From positions 6,518,501 through 6,582,500 of the forward strand of contig NC_132977.1 in assembly GCF_047496725.1 (NCBI RefSeq): a stretch of 64,000 nt of DNA, given 5' to 3'. This stretch comes from Anoplolepis gracilipes. Taxonomy: Eukaryota; Arthropoda; Insecta; Hymenoptera; Formicidae. The translations under genes and the position numbers were made by a program. Of the stretch, positions 15,141-26,735 are shown one piece after another. Within the stretch, counting starts at the first letter, position 1. Every line of letters starts with the position of its first letter. The notes under the pieces were generated by a model. It saw only the letters and a list, made by a program, of their open reading frames with translations. It searched no databases and was not told the DNA's origin.

Positions 15141-15403
15141 CGAACGTTTACAGGCTCGTTACATTTTTATGAGCTCGACGCCACAACTACGCCACTACGG
15201 CCATCAACAGAATGTCGTAAACCATCAGCCGGTTCTGTCTCTCTTTCGTTTCCTCTCTCTTTCTTCCCGGTCGCTCGCTCAGTCATTCTTACCGATTCTG
15301 TCTCCCTTGCCCCCGCGTATCTTTCACCTACCCCTCAACGTCGTCTCTATTTCCCCCTTCCCCATATCGATCCACGTGGCATTTACGCGTAACTTCCGGT
15401 CTG

Positions 15404-15411
15404 TGACGTCA
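15404..15411. promoter_or_regulatory. palindromic CRE TGACGTCA
   Basis: A second full CRE palindrome, followed 33 bp later by TTACGTCA at 15437-15444, a one-mismatch CRE variant. The grouping is more suggestive than any single site. Confidence 0.35.
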
Positions 15412-15493
15412 TGTTGCCACTCGTAGACCACTTAGGTTACGTCATTTTATTGACTGCGATCATAAAAGTTTTTACACGCAGACCTCCTGCGTG

Positions 15494-15506
15494 CCCCCCC
15501 CCCCCC
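15494..15506. repeat. poly-C tract
   Basis: 13 consecutive C within the CRE-containing GC island. Confidence 0.85.
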
Positions 15507-15890
15507 TTCTACTTGAGATCGCGGTGGAGTATCGTGGAGGGTTTTATGTCTCGCGCCGTATTATTGTTTTTACTACTCTCAGGCACATTGACCTCATTTT
15601 AATTTCCCGACACCACGCGAACGCTGCCCCGTCCGATTGAAATATTTATTATGCTTCACCTGAATGATATGCGATTCCGTATCGCACATAGAACGAAAAT
15701 AATATAACTTACATATTTTACAAAAAAGCTGCCATGTTCTAAGCTTACATAAAAAAAGGTATATGCTATAAATATAAAAATCATAAAAATATTTTAGACT
15801 ATATGTATGTATGGATACATTTTTTTTCAATTGTCGATTATTTTTTTTTAATTTGTAATATACGCGCGGAAGAGCTTATAAGTTTCTGAT

Positions 15891-16240
15891 ATAAAACGAT
15901 ACGTATTTTTACGCGCATTTTCCCTTGGCGGTCGAAGAATTTTCCTGCAGCAGCATGTCTGCCGTGAAGAGGCGCGCCATTTTACTGATACAATGTTCTT
16001 CATTAGGCGCCACCCTCCTAACGTCATTGGTGGTTGTGTCGGCCATCATGAGGCTCATTATGCAATCTTCTATGTCTGGAATTCATGATGGCCGCCGTTG
16101 ACTGGGCCAATCCGTGCGCTCTCGCCGGCAGCCATCATAAAAACGGTCAATCCTGCACTCTGCCAGTCGTTTCCGCAACTTCCGGTTTCACAGCTTCCCC
16201 GATAGATGTCTCTACCGCTTAGAACACTGTGTATGCTGAT
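15891..16240. promoter_or_regulatory. candidate Polycomb-response/boundary-type element (PHO-site cluster)
   Basis: Four sites fitting the PHO/YY1 consensus GCCATHWY lie within 163 bp: GCCATTTT at 15976-15983 (+), GCCATCATG at 16042-16050 (+), CATGATGGC around 16084-16092 (-) and GCCATCAT at 16131-16138 (+). GGCGCCACC at 16006-16014 resembles the core of the Drosophila CTCF motif on the minus strand (GGTGGCGCC), though a longer comparison to the vertebrate consensus is weak. The segment is GC-richer than the AT-rich DNA on both sides. In the fly bithorax complex PREs and boundaries combine PHO, GAGA and CTCF sites; the match here is by motif only. Confidence 0.4.
16076..16097 (+). repeat. recurrent CATGATGGCCG element, copy 1
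   Basis: CTGGAATTCATGATGGCCG at 16076-16094 recurs identically at 17522-17540. The overlapping 17-mer ATTCATGATGGCCGCCG (16081-16097) recurs in reverse complement at 46442-46458. The core CATGATGGC contains a PHO/YY1-type GCCATCAT site on the minus strand. Confidence 0.7.
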
Positions 16241-17150
16241 CTTTATAATTACATCATATTACATTATCTGGATAATTATAGGACAATAGTTAATTGACTA
16301 ATAAATTTTGTAGCAACAACGATCGCAATTTGCTTATTAAAAACAAGTATGTTAATTGCATATAATGTGCATTCATTTGTATATTTAATTTAGATTGTTT
16401 AAAATATTGTTATTCAAATTATCAGCAATTCCAATTTGAATTATAATTATTATAGAATTTATAATTATTATAGAATTATTGATGACAACATGATAGAATT
16501 CTATTTATTTTTCTTTTAATCCAATAATCATCAAGAAGCTACAAAGTAATTTGATGTTTAATTGCTTCAATTCGAATATTATTGAATTACTTGTATATTA
16601 GATTATGTTGGCGAAAAAAAGTATTTTCGATAAAATGACAATAACTTGCAATTTTGCCTCGCCAGTTTATAAGAGCAAGGAATAAAATTATTATCGTATT
16701 ATATTATAAATATTACAATTTTTCCTGATGATAAAAAGATTGCATAATGTTTAAATATTTTTTTATCAATATAACAAGAAGAAATATACGATATAATGCA
16801 TACATAAATTATTAATAAAATATGAGAATATGTAAATAGAGTTATAGATAAAAAAGTAACGTCCTTTCTATAATTTTAATTAACAGCCACATCTGACGCA
16901 ATACAATATATCGCTGATGAAATGTTTACGGATAAAGGATAAAAATCTCTCTCTCATACATAATAAATACATTTCTTAAAATATGCAATTATAAATCAAG
17001 TTCTTACGATTGGCGTGTTCGTTAAAAATTCAGATAATTAAAATTTCGACAGCGTTATTATATTTGAATCTAGGATAATTAAAAAAACCCTTACAATTCC
17101 CGTCCGAAATAGAGATAAGTTAGGAAAATATAATACACAATACATATATT
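16241..17150. other. AT-rich spacer; no gene seen
   Basis: Strongly AT-rich. A short duplication of ATAATTATTATAGAAT is near 16443-16477. It separates the PHO cluster from the island at 17.15-17.95 kb. Confidence 0.6.
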
Positions 17151-17521
17151 AACGCAGCCTTTCTCGTGCTTGTATCTAACAGCGTTATTCCGTCTTCAAT
17201 GTTATGTATGCGCGAGGAAGATTAAATTCACGAATATTTTCCTCACGGACGAGACAACGTTTGCATACGACAAGCCGAGAGATGCGAAAAAGTGAAACGA
17301 AAATTTACAGTAACCCTATCCCACAGGGAGGCCAGCATCGCGGTACTTTAAAGGACAGGAAGGAGGGGGAGGGCAACTTTATCCGCATCTCGGATCCGCA
17401 TAATTATGTCGGCGTGTTTATTACGCTCGGTTATCCGCGACTTTATTTCGTCGGATAAAAGAACGACTCGCAAGAGCAGATATCCCGGAGCCGGAGAGAC
17501 GTTTGCAAAGAAAAGTCACGG

Positions 17522-17540
17522 CTGGAATTCATGATGGCCG
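17522..17540 (+). repeat. recurrent CATGATGGCCG element, copy 2
   Basis: This is an identical 19-bp copy of the element at 16076-16094, about 1.45 kb away. Flanks differ, so it is not a recent duplication of a larger block. It lies in a GC-richer stretch just left of a (TAGG)n run at 17584-17602. Confidence 0.7.
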
Positions 17541-17583
17541 ATCTTCTCTTTCCCCCGTCGATTCCGAAGCAGTTAGCCTGGGC

Positions 17584-17602
17584 GTAGGTAGGTAGGTAGG
17601 TA
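17584..17602. repeat. (TAGG)n short tetranucleotide repeat
   Basis: Five near-perfect TAGG/GTAG units lie 45 bp right of the CATGATGGCCG element copy 2. Confidence 0.75.
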
Positions 17603-17832
17603 GACGAGTGCGCGCGTCGACGAGTAACTGTGTATGTGCATGTCAGATGTGTATATGTATATGTGTGTGTGTGTGATGTACACACGTGCGGTCGTATATA
17701 TCCGTTGTCTGGACTGCAAACCCTCTGAGGCAAGATTGGTAATTTCCAAGCGACTTCTTTTCCCTCCACGAAATCTATGCGCAAGACTTTCTTCGGAAGA
17801 TAAAGCTCTTGTTTCTCCAGCCTGCACCTCTT

Positions 17833-17836
<4 letters not shown>

Positions 17837-17863
<27 letters not shown>
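17837..17863. repeat. (CT)n microsatellite
   Basis: About 13 TC units; the minus strand reads GAGAG, the GAGA-factor type motif. Confidence 0.9.
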
Positions 17864-17870
<7 letters not shown>

Positions 17871-17960
17871 CTGGGATTTACATCTTACGTCTAACTTTCT
17901 ATGGAATTTCTATCTCGAACCAGGAATCTTTAAAGAGACGCGACAGTTCATGTTCGATGC

Positions 17961-18333
17961 GAGAAGAATCACATACGACTGAGTGACAAGCAGACATTAC
18001 GTAATTATAAGTATAATATATCGTGGTCTATCGCTATATCTTTACGCTTTTAATCATACCAGTCACGTTAAGTATAGACATTAGCCAATAAATATTTCAT
18101 GAAGAGAGTACGAACAGAGAATTCCGCTTAAGATATTTGAATATTTTTTTCTAACGACAATTAGTCGTATCGTGCAGTAAAAGTAAATTCCGTCAACTGC
18201 ACAATTTGTTATTTAGGAAATAATTTTTACAATGTTATTGACAAAGTTTAGTCTCTCTGGAATTCAAGTTTTATTTTGGTTTTGTAATTTTCTAATTTTA
18301 ATACTTACTTTTCTTTTTACCCACATTACGTTT

Positions 18334-18369
<36 letters not shown>

Positions 18370-20850
18370 AATAACCGTTACCATAACCGTTTAAGAAAAC
18401 ACAGATTACGTTAGATAAGAAAAATATTCTCATGGATTTTATCAGATTCTACAAATGACGTTACATGAGTGTAATACGCAATACTCTGTTTTGTTGCACG
18501 TCAGCAATTTTTGTGTTACATGTGGTCATATATTATTAATTATGTTTAAATTAATAATTAATGAATTTACTACATCTACGTATACATTTCTCTGACGTAT
18601 GGTAGAAAAAATAATAAAGAAGTGGAAAGAATATTAAATAAATATTGCAAGTCAATTAATTTATTTATATATATGCATAAATGTCTACAGCAAAAAATTG
18701 CTGGTAAAATAAAATGTTTTCTGCGACGATCGCGAGTTATTCTTGCTACATGTATTATACAAGACATCATTCGATATCATCGTAAAGCGTAGGCAATATC
18801 ACGAAAATGAAAAGAGTAGAACTTCCATTCGATGTATGTTACGGTCATTATAAAATTCAATCGCCAGTGAATCCCAATTTATTCTTATCAGACATTCCTA
18901 TAAGATCGTCTCCGACGCTGAATTTGGAGCGGCGGCAAAAAGAACGAAGAGGAACATTGAGTATACCATACGCGGGATGTCCAGGTAAGCTGTAGGGATA
19001 AACAACCAGCTTGGACGGATCCTCTCGAATCGTCGAGCTTTGAAGATCCAATGAACTGTTTATTTCCACTTTTCTTTTGCCCCCGCTACCGCGGTCTCGT
19101 GTAAAATACCGGGGAACCGAAGCGGAAAGAAAGTTGACGCATAACTCACAAGCGTGTCTTATTTACGACGTTATAAAATTACCGAGTTGATGCTTTTAAA
19201 CTGGAATGAAACGATCGTGGTGCCGCGAAAGAGCCGCTCGTGTCCGGTGTATTAGTCAGTTTTTTTGGCTAACTGTCCGTGAATTGTATATTTGTCCGGC
19301 AATGTATAGATTGCTTGCTATAAAGTGGCTGGAATATTCGTTTGGATAATATCTAAAGAGTTGCGTGTACGTTGTACGTATTTTTATTGTACGGTTGTTG
19401 AAAGAACCTATTTAGATAAACTTTTTTAAATACATGTGAAAGGAATTTCCTCACTTGTGAATGTAAGGAAAATTCTAACCGTATCATTCGAGAATGTTAT
19501 CGTATTTCTGAATGTGAACAGAAAACTCGAGCAGTATCCAATTGACTACAAAAAATACAACACGATAAATAATTTACAATTAATTAACATATTTTAAGTA
19601 TGAAATATGATTTTATGAAATGCAGTTTAAAGAACTTGAAATTATACGATAAGATTTGAAATTAATTATACGCATGTTTTCTCGATGTGCATCTAAATCT
19701 AAAATAGATGATTAATTTATCCACAAGATATTTATTTCAAAAAATGTGTACCACCCAATAAAACATGGATTATCATATCAACTGTATAATTTGATTCGTA
19801 TAAAAAAGAAATTTGATAAATAAAATATAGCTAAAGTATGTCTTTCTCGCAGTTACATTTGCTTTAATTTGTCTTAATTAGGCTTAGTTTGTAATTTATA
19901 TCGATGACACTGATAATAACATAGATTATTAAATTCCATGTTTCTGTTATTTCACATCTATTATTTTTCATTAGAAGCGATCGTTCAACAAACACGCGAT
20001 ATAATAACTTTTAAAAAATATTTTAAAAGATGCCCTCTTCTTTATTTCTGTGTATAATAACTTTTACTCGTGCTTGTAAACAATATCTTGAGATTAAATA
20101 CATATATTTTCTTCTTAAATGAGGCTAAATATTTCGATATATTCTTCAGATAAGTTCATTTTTATGTGTTTTAATTAAAAATACAAAAACTATATTTGCG
20201 ATTCATTGGATTTTTTCGATGATAATATGACTATGCTTCTTGTGTTTTCTTACAACTCGCAAAACAGTTAAGATATGTAGGTCAATAATCTCACAATGTA
20301 GATTGAAGATGGCGAGCTTTCAGCCGATGTTGCGTCAAAAGTGCACGGGTGGTCGGCACGTGTGTCGTTTCACGAACCTCGTAAATATTCGCTGGAAGAT
20401 GCAATCGTTATACACACGTTCCTTACAAGCTGAGTTACGGTAATACACCCGCAAAATGAGTCTGGATCAGTCGCGGAAGAGCATGATTTAAGAAAACACG
20501 AAAAAATAGAATATTATGCGGCTACAGTGTTATTTACAGTCTAATTTTAGGGAATACGTAATAACCATAAAGTGATTTCTTTTTTTGTTTGATACTCCAT
20601 GTTATTTTATGAAAATTGAATCGAAAACTTTGAATATGTTTTGAATAAATGAAAAGAATATTTTTTATTATTTTTCCATTTTATAAACATAAATTTATGT
20701 TTTTTGACTTATCTATATACATATATTTATTGTCAATATGTGTATTTATTTATTATATAAAACTATTTTAATCGTTACATTATCAATTTTGTTGGCCATT
20801 TTTAATAGGGCATTTAATTAAAGGCACTTTATATGTGAAACATAATATTT
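17961..20850. other. intergenic, mostly AT-rich; no gene seen
   Basis: Poly-T tract at 18336, a moderately complex patch at 18.8-19.35 kb, AT-rich DNA to 20.25 kb, then a small complex patch with AAGATGGCGAGC near 20308 (PHO/YY1-type). Confidence 0.55.
18336..18363. repeat. poly-T tract
   Basis: 28 consecutive T. No recognisable retroposon body lies on either side. Confidence 0.9.
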
Positions 20851-21370
20851 CATTTGCGTGATAAATTTTCTTACATGCTCCACGTGTGTCTATATGTGGA
20901 ACGAGTAAACCAAACTATCGATGAAGACTCAAGAGAGAGTTCTAAACTTATCAAAATCCGACGAGAGGGGGGTAGTTGCTTTCGTTGTATTACGCAGCCC
21001 CGCCATTTTCATTCCCCTTTCTTCCTTCCTTCTTTTCTTCATAACGCTCCTTTGCCGGACCATATGGCCGGTTTGTATCGGCAATCAAGCGCGCCAACAT
21101 CTTCTGGCAAAACTCGAACCCGTTCCATAAGGAACAGTGACGATTTTCTCCGCCGGTCGATAATCCCGACTTCTCTGTCTCTCAATCGTCTTTTTTTGCA
21201 CGTCATCACTAGTGGCTTCCCATTGGACAGCTCACATAATACGTACTTTTTATACCCGAGAGCTCGCAGGTCCTGGCTGTTTAACATAACATTGGATTCT
21301 CGTACAATTTCTTTGCGAGCAGGGAGAAATCGGGATGAGGGAGGAGATAAGACTCGTTTTTCCTATTAAT
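20851..21370. other. GC-richer patch with a 171-codon open frame of doubtful status
   Basis: The plus-strand frame is long for this composition but lacks any domain, has irregular Ser/Arg/Leu-rich content and overlaps other frames. CCCCGCCATTTTC near 21000 is a PHO/YY1-type site. I do not call a gene. Confidence 0.3.
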
Positions 21371-22960
21371 TTATTTATTTATTCTGACCGTGATATACGC
21401 ACATTTTTGCAATAAACACAGAGAAAGAGAGAAATCAAGAGAGTCTGATTTGTACATGTGTGTTTTTTTCAAAAATATCAAAATATAATATGGCAACAAA
21501 TAAGCGATCTTAAAGTTAAATGATATAGGTCAGCTGCAAAATCTAATTACGCGTATACATATGTTAATTATTTTTGTTAATTACAATTTTGTCTTATGAA
21601 ACGAGACATAAATTCCATTATTTCCGATTTAAAAAGCTAAATTAATGTGTGTTGTAAGAGAAGCATTTAATATTTTATATATTTAATAAGATTTAATATA
21701 CGAATAAAGAATGCTGTTTATCTATTATTAAGACATGATTAAACAAATAGAAACTTTTTCACATATTATATGATGTTTACAACTTTATTTGATTTGTTAA
21801 TGAAGCTCATTGATTCTGTCTACCTTCCTCGTGTTCATCCGATGAATCACATAATGAGAATATTTATGCAGACTAGCCGGTCTTAAAGTTTCTTCCGTGG
21901 ACTAACGACTTATCGGATACCTGTATCAACTTTATATCAGATGTGACACTGCTTAATTATTTATTCAATTACTTATTCTGTGTTCACGACACTTTTGTTT
22001 TTCCTTTTACCCATAGATATGAGCAAAATTACACACTTGACGATAACGTATGCAAAAGTAAAACGCGTTTATTATGCATATTACTCTGCATTGAACGCTG
22101 ATTTCGCATACGCATATAGTTAATTAGTTAATTATGTAGATAGTTTATTAGGAATTCACTGACACCGGAGCTGAAGTTATCGGTCTAATTTATCCTATAG
22201 CTATCGATCCGTTTCACACTGAATTAAGAAGCTGAAAAAAACCGATGCACCAATAAAAGAGATAATCCCTCGTGATAAAAAATAAAATTGCCAATTTCTG
22301 TTTGACAAAAATGACCGATAAAGTCGATTCGTCCTGCGTGACTGTGGACTTTGACGAATCCTCTTAAATCGACAATAATATTTGCTTCGTGCTTCTTACA
22401 AATAACTTTTTGTTAAAGCAATCTGAAATATATTATTTTACGTTTCTCCAGGGAAATTGAAGAAAAGAATATTGTCGATGAAGCAACCGCTATTTTTTGC
22501 GCACGATGATAATATCTTTATTGCGATTTAACAATAAAAGATTGTGTAAAAAATAGATCCCGTATAACAAGCCATTGTACAGAATAATTATTCAAGAAAA
22601 ATTCGATTAATTAATTAACTTATTTTTTTTCGTGTGACAGTTTTATCACGTAATTAAGAAGTTTTTTACATTTCTTTATAAAATTATATTAATTATTATT
22701 AATTTTACGGCGCGTAATATGAAATACTAGACATTAATAAAATTCTGTGACGGCAGAAATATTACTTATTGCATTTATATGTACATAAATAACTATTCGT
22801 TGAGGGCACAGCTAGAAGAATGCCGATAAATTATTTCTCGTGCTTAGAAAAATATTCTCGTCTTTCACTCTGCGGATAAATAATAGCAATATAAATAATC
22901 ATGTAGCATGCGAAAGTTAAATCAAAAGAACTTTCATAATCTTCCTTGATATTTGTTTCA
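21371..22960. other. AT-rich intergenic; no gene seen
   Basis: No repeat family, microsatellite or coding signal of note. Confidence 0.6.
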
Positions 22961-23121
22961 ACAACGATGCGAAATCAATAATCGATAAAACTATTCAAGA
23001 AAGTAGACAACACACAAAATCGTTTCGTGCCCACGTGTGTCACACTACCACAATCCAACAGTGGGATTGATAAACGGACGATCATACTTTTGCATACTGA
23101 AAGAGAATACGTGGAGGAAGG

Positions 23122-23304
23122 ATGGCTGCGATACCGAACCGTGGTCGAATAGGTGAGCCGGAGCTGCGTATCGATCTGAACGCCGTGGACCTGGCCTGCC
23201 CGAGCTATAGGGGCGAACGGGGAACACCACTTTGGAGCGACTTCTACTACCACCACTGCGTACCAGCATCTACACCCACCTTAAGAGCTGACACAAGTGC
23301 CTAG
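23122..23304 (+). other. possible small ORF or first coding exon (60 codons)
   Basis: The ATG has a favourable context (A at -3, G at +4). Codons such as GAG CTG, ATC, CTG AAC GCC GTG GAC CTG look more coding-like than other frames in the window. The product starts MAAIPNRGRIGEPELRIDLN and shows no known domain or membrane segment. A strong 5' splice-site match (AG|GTGAGC) lies 30 bp in, so a short first exon ending there is an alternative. Overlapping minus-strand frames are of similar length, which weakens the case. Confidence 0.2.
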
Positions 23305-23594
23305 ACTACCTACACAATCAGCTGTACTAATATCAGGGCTCACACAGACTTTCACGTCTTTACGTTACATGAGCGTTTCAAGCGCCTGGCACAGGCTTGT
23401 CGGAGAGAATGTACAAGTTTCGTCCGTGCTAGTTTGTCCAGACGTGCACATAGGTACCAGCAGCCAGCATCGACATCCGCATCATCCCCTCCTCTCTCGG
23501 AGGCAAGGGTTTCAACCTCGAATCGACCCTACCTTGTAGTCAAACCTACCCTACGTGGGTTTCCATCGACGTTTTCAGGGTAGAAGATGAAGGT

Positions 23595-23596
<2 letters not shown>

Positions 23597-23642
<46 letters not shown>
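23597..23642. repeat. (GA)n microsatellite
   Basis: About 23 AG units followed by more purine-rich sequence to about 23700. Confidence 0.9.
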
Positions 23643-23647
<5 letters not shown>

Positions 23648-25089
23648 GATGGAGAGAGAAGGAGGGTAGAGGTAGAGAGGGAGTGGCAGAGCAGGGCGTG
23701 TCGTTGCGTCTGCGAGGCTCCACGAAGAAAAGGTCTGAAAACCTCTCCGTTACTTTCTCTACCCTCGTCCATTCTTATTCCGGCACGCACAGCGGCCCAA
23801 CTTTTACCATTTCGCCGTCTGGCGAGATAATCCCCCAGTCCCACCTATAATCCAGCGAGTGAAAGAGAGAACGGATTCCCTATCTGCTTCTGCGTTGGCT
23901 CTTCTACGCTTTCTCGGAAAAAAGGGACCATCGTTATTTCAAACTTGCGCTGTGCAGGTGTCGCGAACTGTTTGGCACTAATGACATAGGTTGAAGCGAA
24001 AATTTAATGGAATCAACCTGAAAGGAGAAAAAGTTATCAGTTTGTCTCTAGTACGATATATTAAATAAATAATTTTAATAAGAAATATTATAGATATATT
24101 TTACTAAAATTATTTCACGCAATGCGACAAATGCAAAGAGACGACAAATTATTTTCCTTTAAAGAAAAGAGAAAGAAGTATCGTATTTATTTAAAATAAC
24201 TTAAATAATGTAATTAATTTCATTCTTCTACTCACCTAGAATATATCTACATATATTTATCTAAGAAATTTATTTTATTTTATTTGAAAAAAAAATGTAT
24301 ACTTTTTGTAATGTAAATGTCGTGAATTAATATGGAATTTATAAAATGAATAAATTATATTAAAATAACTTATTTTTTGAAACAGAATAATCGCGACGAT
24401 AAATACTGAGAATATATTTACGATTTAATGAATACTCGCTAATCTTTTGAATTGCAAAACATAGATAATCGTGGATACGCATGGGAAAAGGCAAACGTTA
24501 TCAAAGCAGTCTCGTGTAGATATCTAACGTACAGTGTGTCCGAATAAAAAGTGATACAGCTCACATACAAATGCGTACATATCTTTTAGTATTATTATAT
24601 TATATTGACGCGAGTACACAAGTTTGCCTCAAGACAGACTTGTCTTTAGCTAATAGCGTGGGCGTGTATGCAGGTGCAACATACATTTTGCAAGGGAATG
24701 GATTCGTAAGTGGAGGGTGCACATGAGAAGTGGGATTAAATTGCCCCTCGTAGACTCCAATCAGGGACGCTCGGAGAAAATTAGAATGGACGAGACTGGT
24801 TCGTGGCTGGCAGCAGGAATTGGGCGTACTTGGAGATTGTCGGAGATGGCATTGAAATGAGTGAGACTGCGAATCGAGAATTAAAAATACTTCTTTTTTC
24901 CTGTCTATTTTCGATACGTGAACGAACCGAAGACTTGCAAAACGATGTATCTGTATCTCTCATTCGGTGTATAATGTGATACGCAGGTCGCAGTTTAATA
25001 TTTATTTTTTCATAAATTTACTTTAAGAAAGCTTAATCCTTATGCAATATTTTATAATTTCAGACTAAAATTTCTATTATATCTATTTT

Positions 25090-25091
<2 letters not shown>

Positions 25092-25146
<55 letters not shown>
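25092..25146. repeat. (CT)n microsatellite
   Basis: About 27 TC units, continuing as an interrupted CT-rich tract to about 25170. It lies 330 bp left of an oppositely oriented (GA)n array. Confidence 0.9.
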
Positions 25147-25149
<3 letters not shown>

Positions 25150-25470
25150 CTCTTTCTCTCTTTCTCTCACCGAGGGAAACATAAATTACTTCATCTTCAA
25201 TAGTGGAGTTGATTTGTAGCTAAATCTTCTTCAACGTTGGAAGGAATAATAGAGTCTGATAAAGTCTCTGTTATAAAAGCTGTTGTTTTGAACTCTCTAC
25301 CAAGAATTACACACCGTACACCCTAGAAAGAAACTATCGGTAAAATGACGAGGCGCGGGAAGAGTTGGCGAAATCCGGAGTACCGCGTTGCGTCGTAAAG
25401 ATATGCTCGGCGAGCCGCTCGGGAGTCAACGGAAAGCATGAAATTGCTTATATTTTATAAAAGCGAAGGA

Positions 25471-25474
<4 letters not shown>

Positions 25475-25519
<45 letters not shown>
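25475..25519. repeat. (GA)n microsatellite
   Basis: About 22 GA units. With the (CT)n tract at 25092-25146 it forms an inverted pair that could base-pair in a transcript. Confidence 0.9.
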
Positions 25520-25520
<1 letters not shown>

Positions 25521-26670
25521 ATAGGAGGGAGGAAGGTCTTTGTGCGGCGCGAGAGATGAGGTGGTATCGACGGGCAAATAAAAAAGACGACAAAGAAAAG
25601 GAGGCAACGTCTTCTCGTGAATAAACAACAAGTATCGTGCACGCTGTAGTAACGTAGGCTGAGAGAGAATATAGTGACGCGCGTGTATGAACACATATAT
25701 ACTAGCTAGTTTTCTTGCACGTATGCAGGACTTGCATTCCGTAGCTGTTTTTGTAGTCGCGTCAGACAAAAGTCCGCTACGAGAAATTAGACTGCGCAGA
25801 TCGAACAATCCCGAGTTGAGATTTTGTTTCCATTTTCAACTTCAATTTTTCCTCACTTTTATTGATTTTAATTATAGGGTTTAATTTATACAGGGTATCC
25901 TAAAACCAACCAATATCCTTTTAAGAGCGGATTCTCTGGCCAATTTGAAGATGACTTTCTTTTAGAAAATGTTGAAGTATCCATAATTTTTTAGTTGAGC
26001 GATTTAAGCAATTGAAGAAGAAAGATTTTTTTACAGACTAGAAAAAGTTAAAGTGGAGTTTATTTTAATAAAATTTTAATCTAAGGCTTAGTTACAGAAA
26101 TATATAATGATAAAAATTGAAAGTTTACAAAAAATGATAATCTCTCTCGACATTTTCGCTGAGGGAAAATCGTTTCCAAATTAATCAGAAAATCCACTCT
26201 TAAAATGATATTCGATAATTTATAAGAAATTGAGCTTCTATTATGTGCCTTGAATAGACGGTAAAAACGAACAATCCCTTAGAAATTCAATAGAAATTTA
26301 ATAAAAGAGCTTTCGATATAATTATAAGTTAAATAGTTTCAAAAAAGATGATTCAACTTATACACACACACGCACACATTTAACAAAATTCTTATGAAAC
26401 AGAAAAGGAAGAGAATACTGTCTTGCATATGTAAATGTATTGGCATGCAAGTATCGATTTTTCTACCTATATATATCTGAAGGTTCTTCTCGAAAAATAT
26501 GGCGTCTTTATCGCTGCATTGTCAAGCTTGCGAAGACGGGAGAGAGAAAATGGAATATCCTACGTATATCAAGATCCTCACCAATATGGTTCAGAAGGGA
26601 CGAAGGCATATGTAATCAACGCGCAAAAGGAATAGCGTATTCTTGTTTTGAAGGAACAGTTCACTTAGGT

Positions 26671-26671
<1 letters not shown>

Positions 26672-26733
<62 letters not shown>
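26672..26733. repeat. (GA)n microsatellite (longest in the window)
   Basis: About 31 uninterrupted AG units. Confidence 0.92.

Positions 26734-26735
<2 letters not shown>

Larger units (their letters stand above)
14861..15620. promoter_or_regulatory. GC-rich island with CRE-type sites
   Basis: This island holds two TGACGTCA palindromes and one TTACGTCA, a TATAAA in GC-rich context, CT-rich tracts and a poly-C run. The combination is promoter- or enhancer-like. It lies on the side from which a rightward iab-8-type RNA would come, but nothing fixes a start site. Confidence 0.3.
17151..17960. other. CpG-rich island with element copy 2 and simple repeats
   Basis: Contains the 19-bp element, a TAGG run, GT-rich sequence and a (CT)n tract. 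Open frames on both strands are short and repeat-driven. Confidence 0.45.

Noticed and set aside
18336..18363. Poly-T as the tail of a minus-strand retroposon
   Set aside because: No recognisable element body or target-site duplication on either side.
20854..21369. 171-codon plus-strand open frame
   Set aside because: No domain, no coding-like codon bias, and overlapping frames in other phases.
23575..23844. Leu-Ser repeat protein frames across (GA)n/(CT)n arrays (also near 25.5, 26.7 and 45.0 kb)
   Set aside because: They are translations of dinucleotide repeats.
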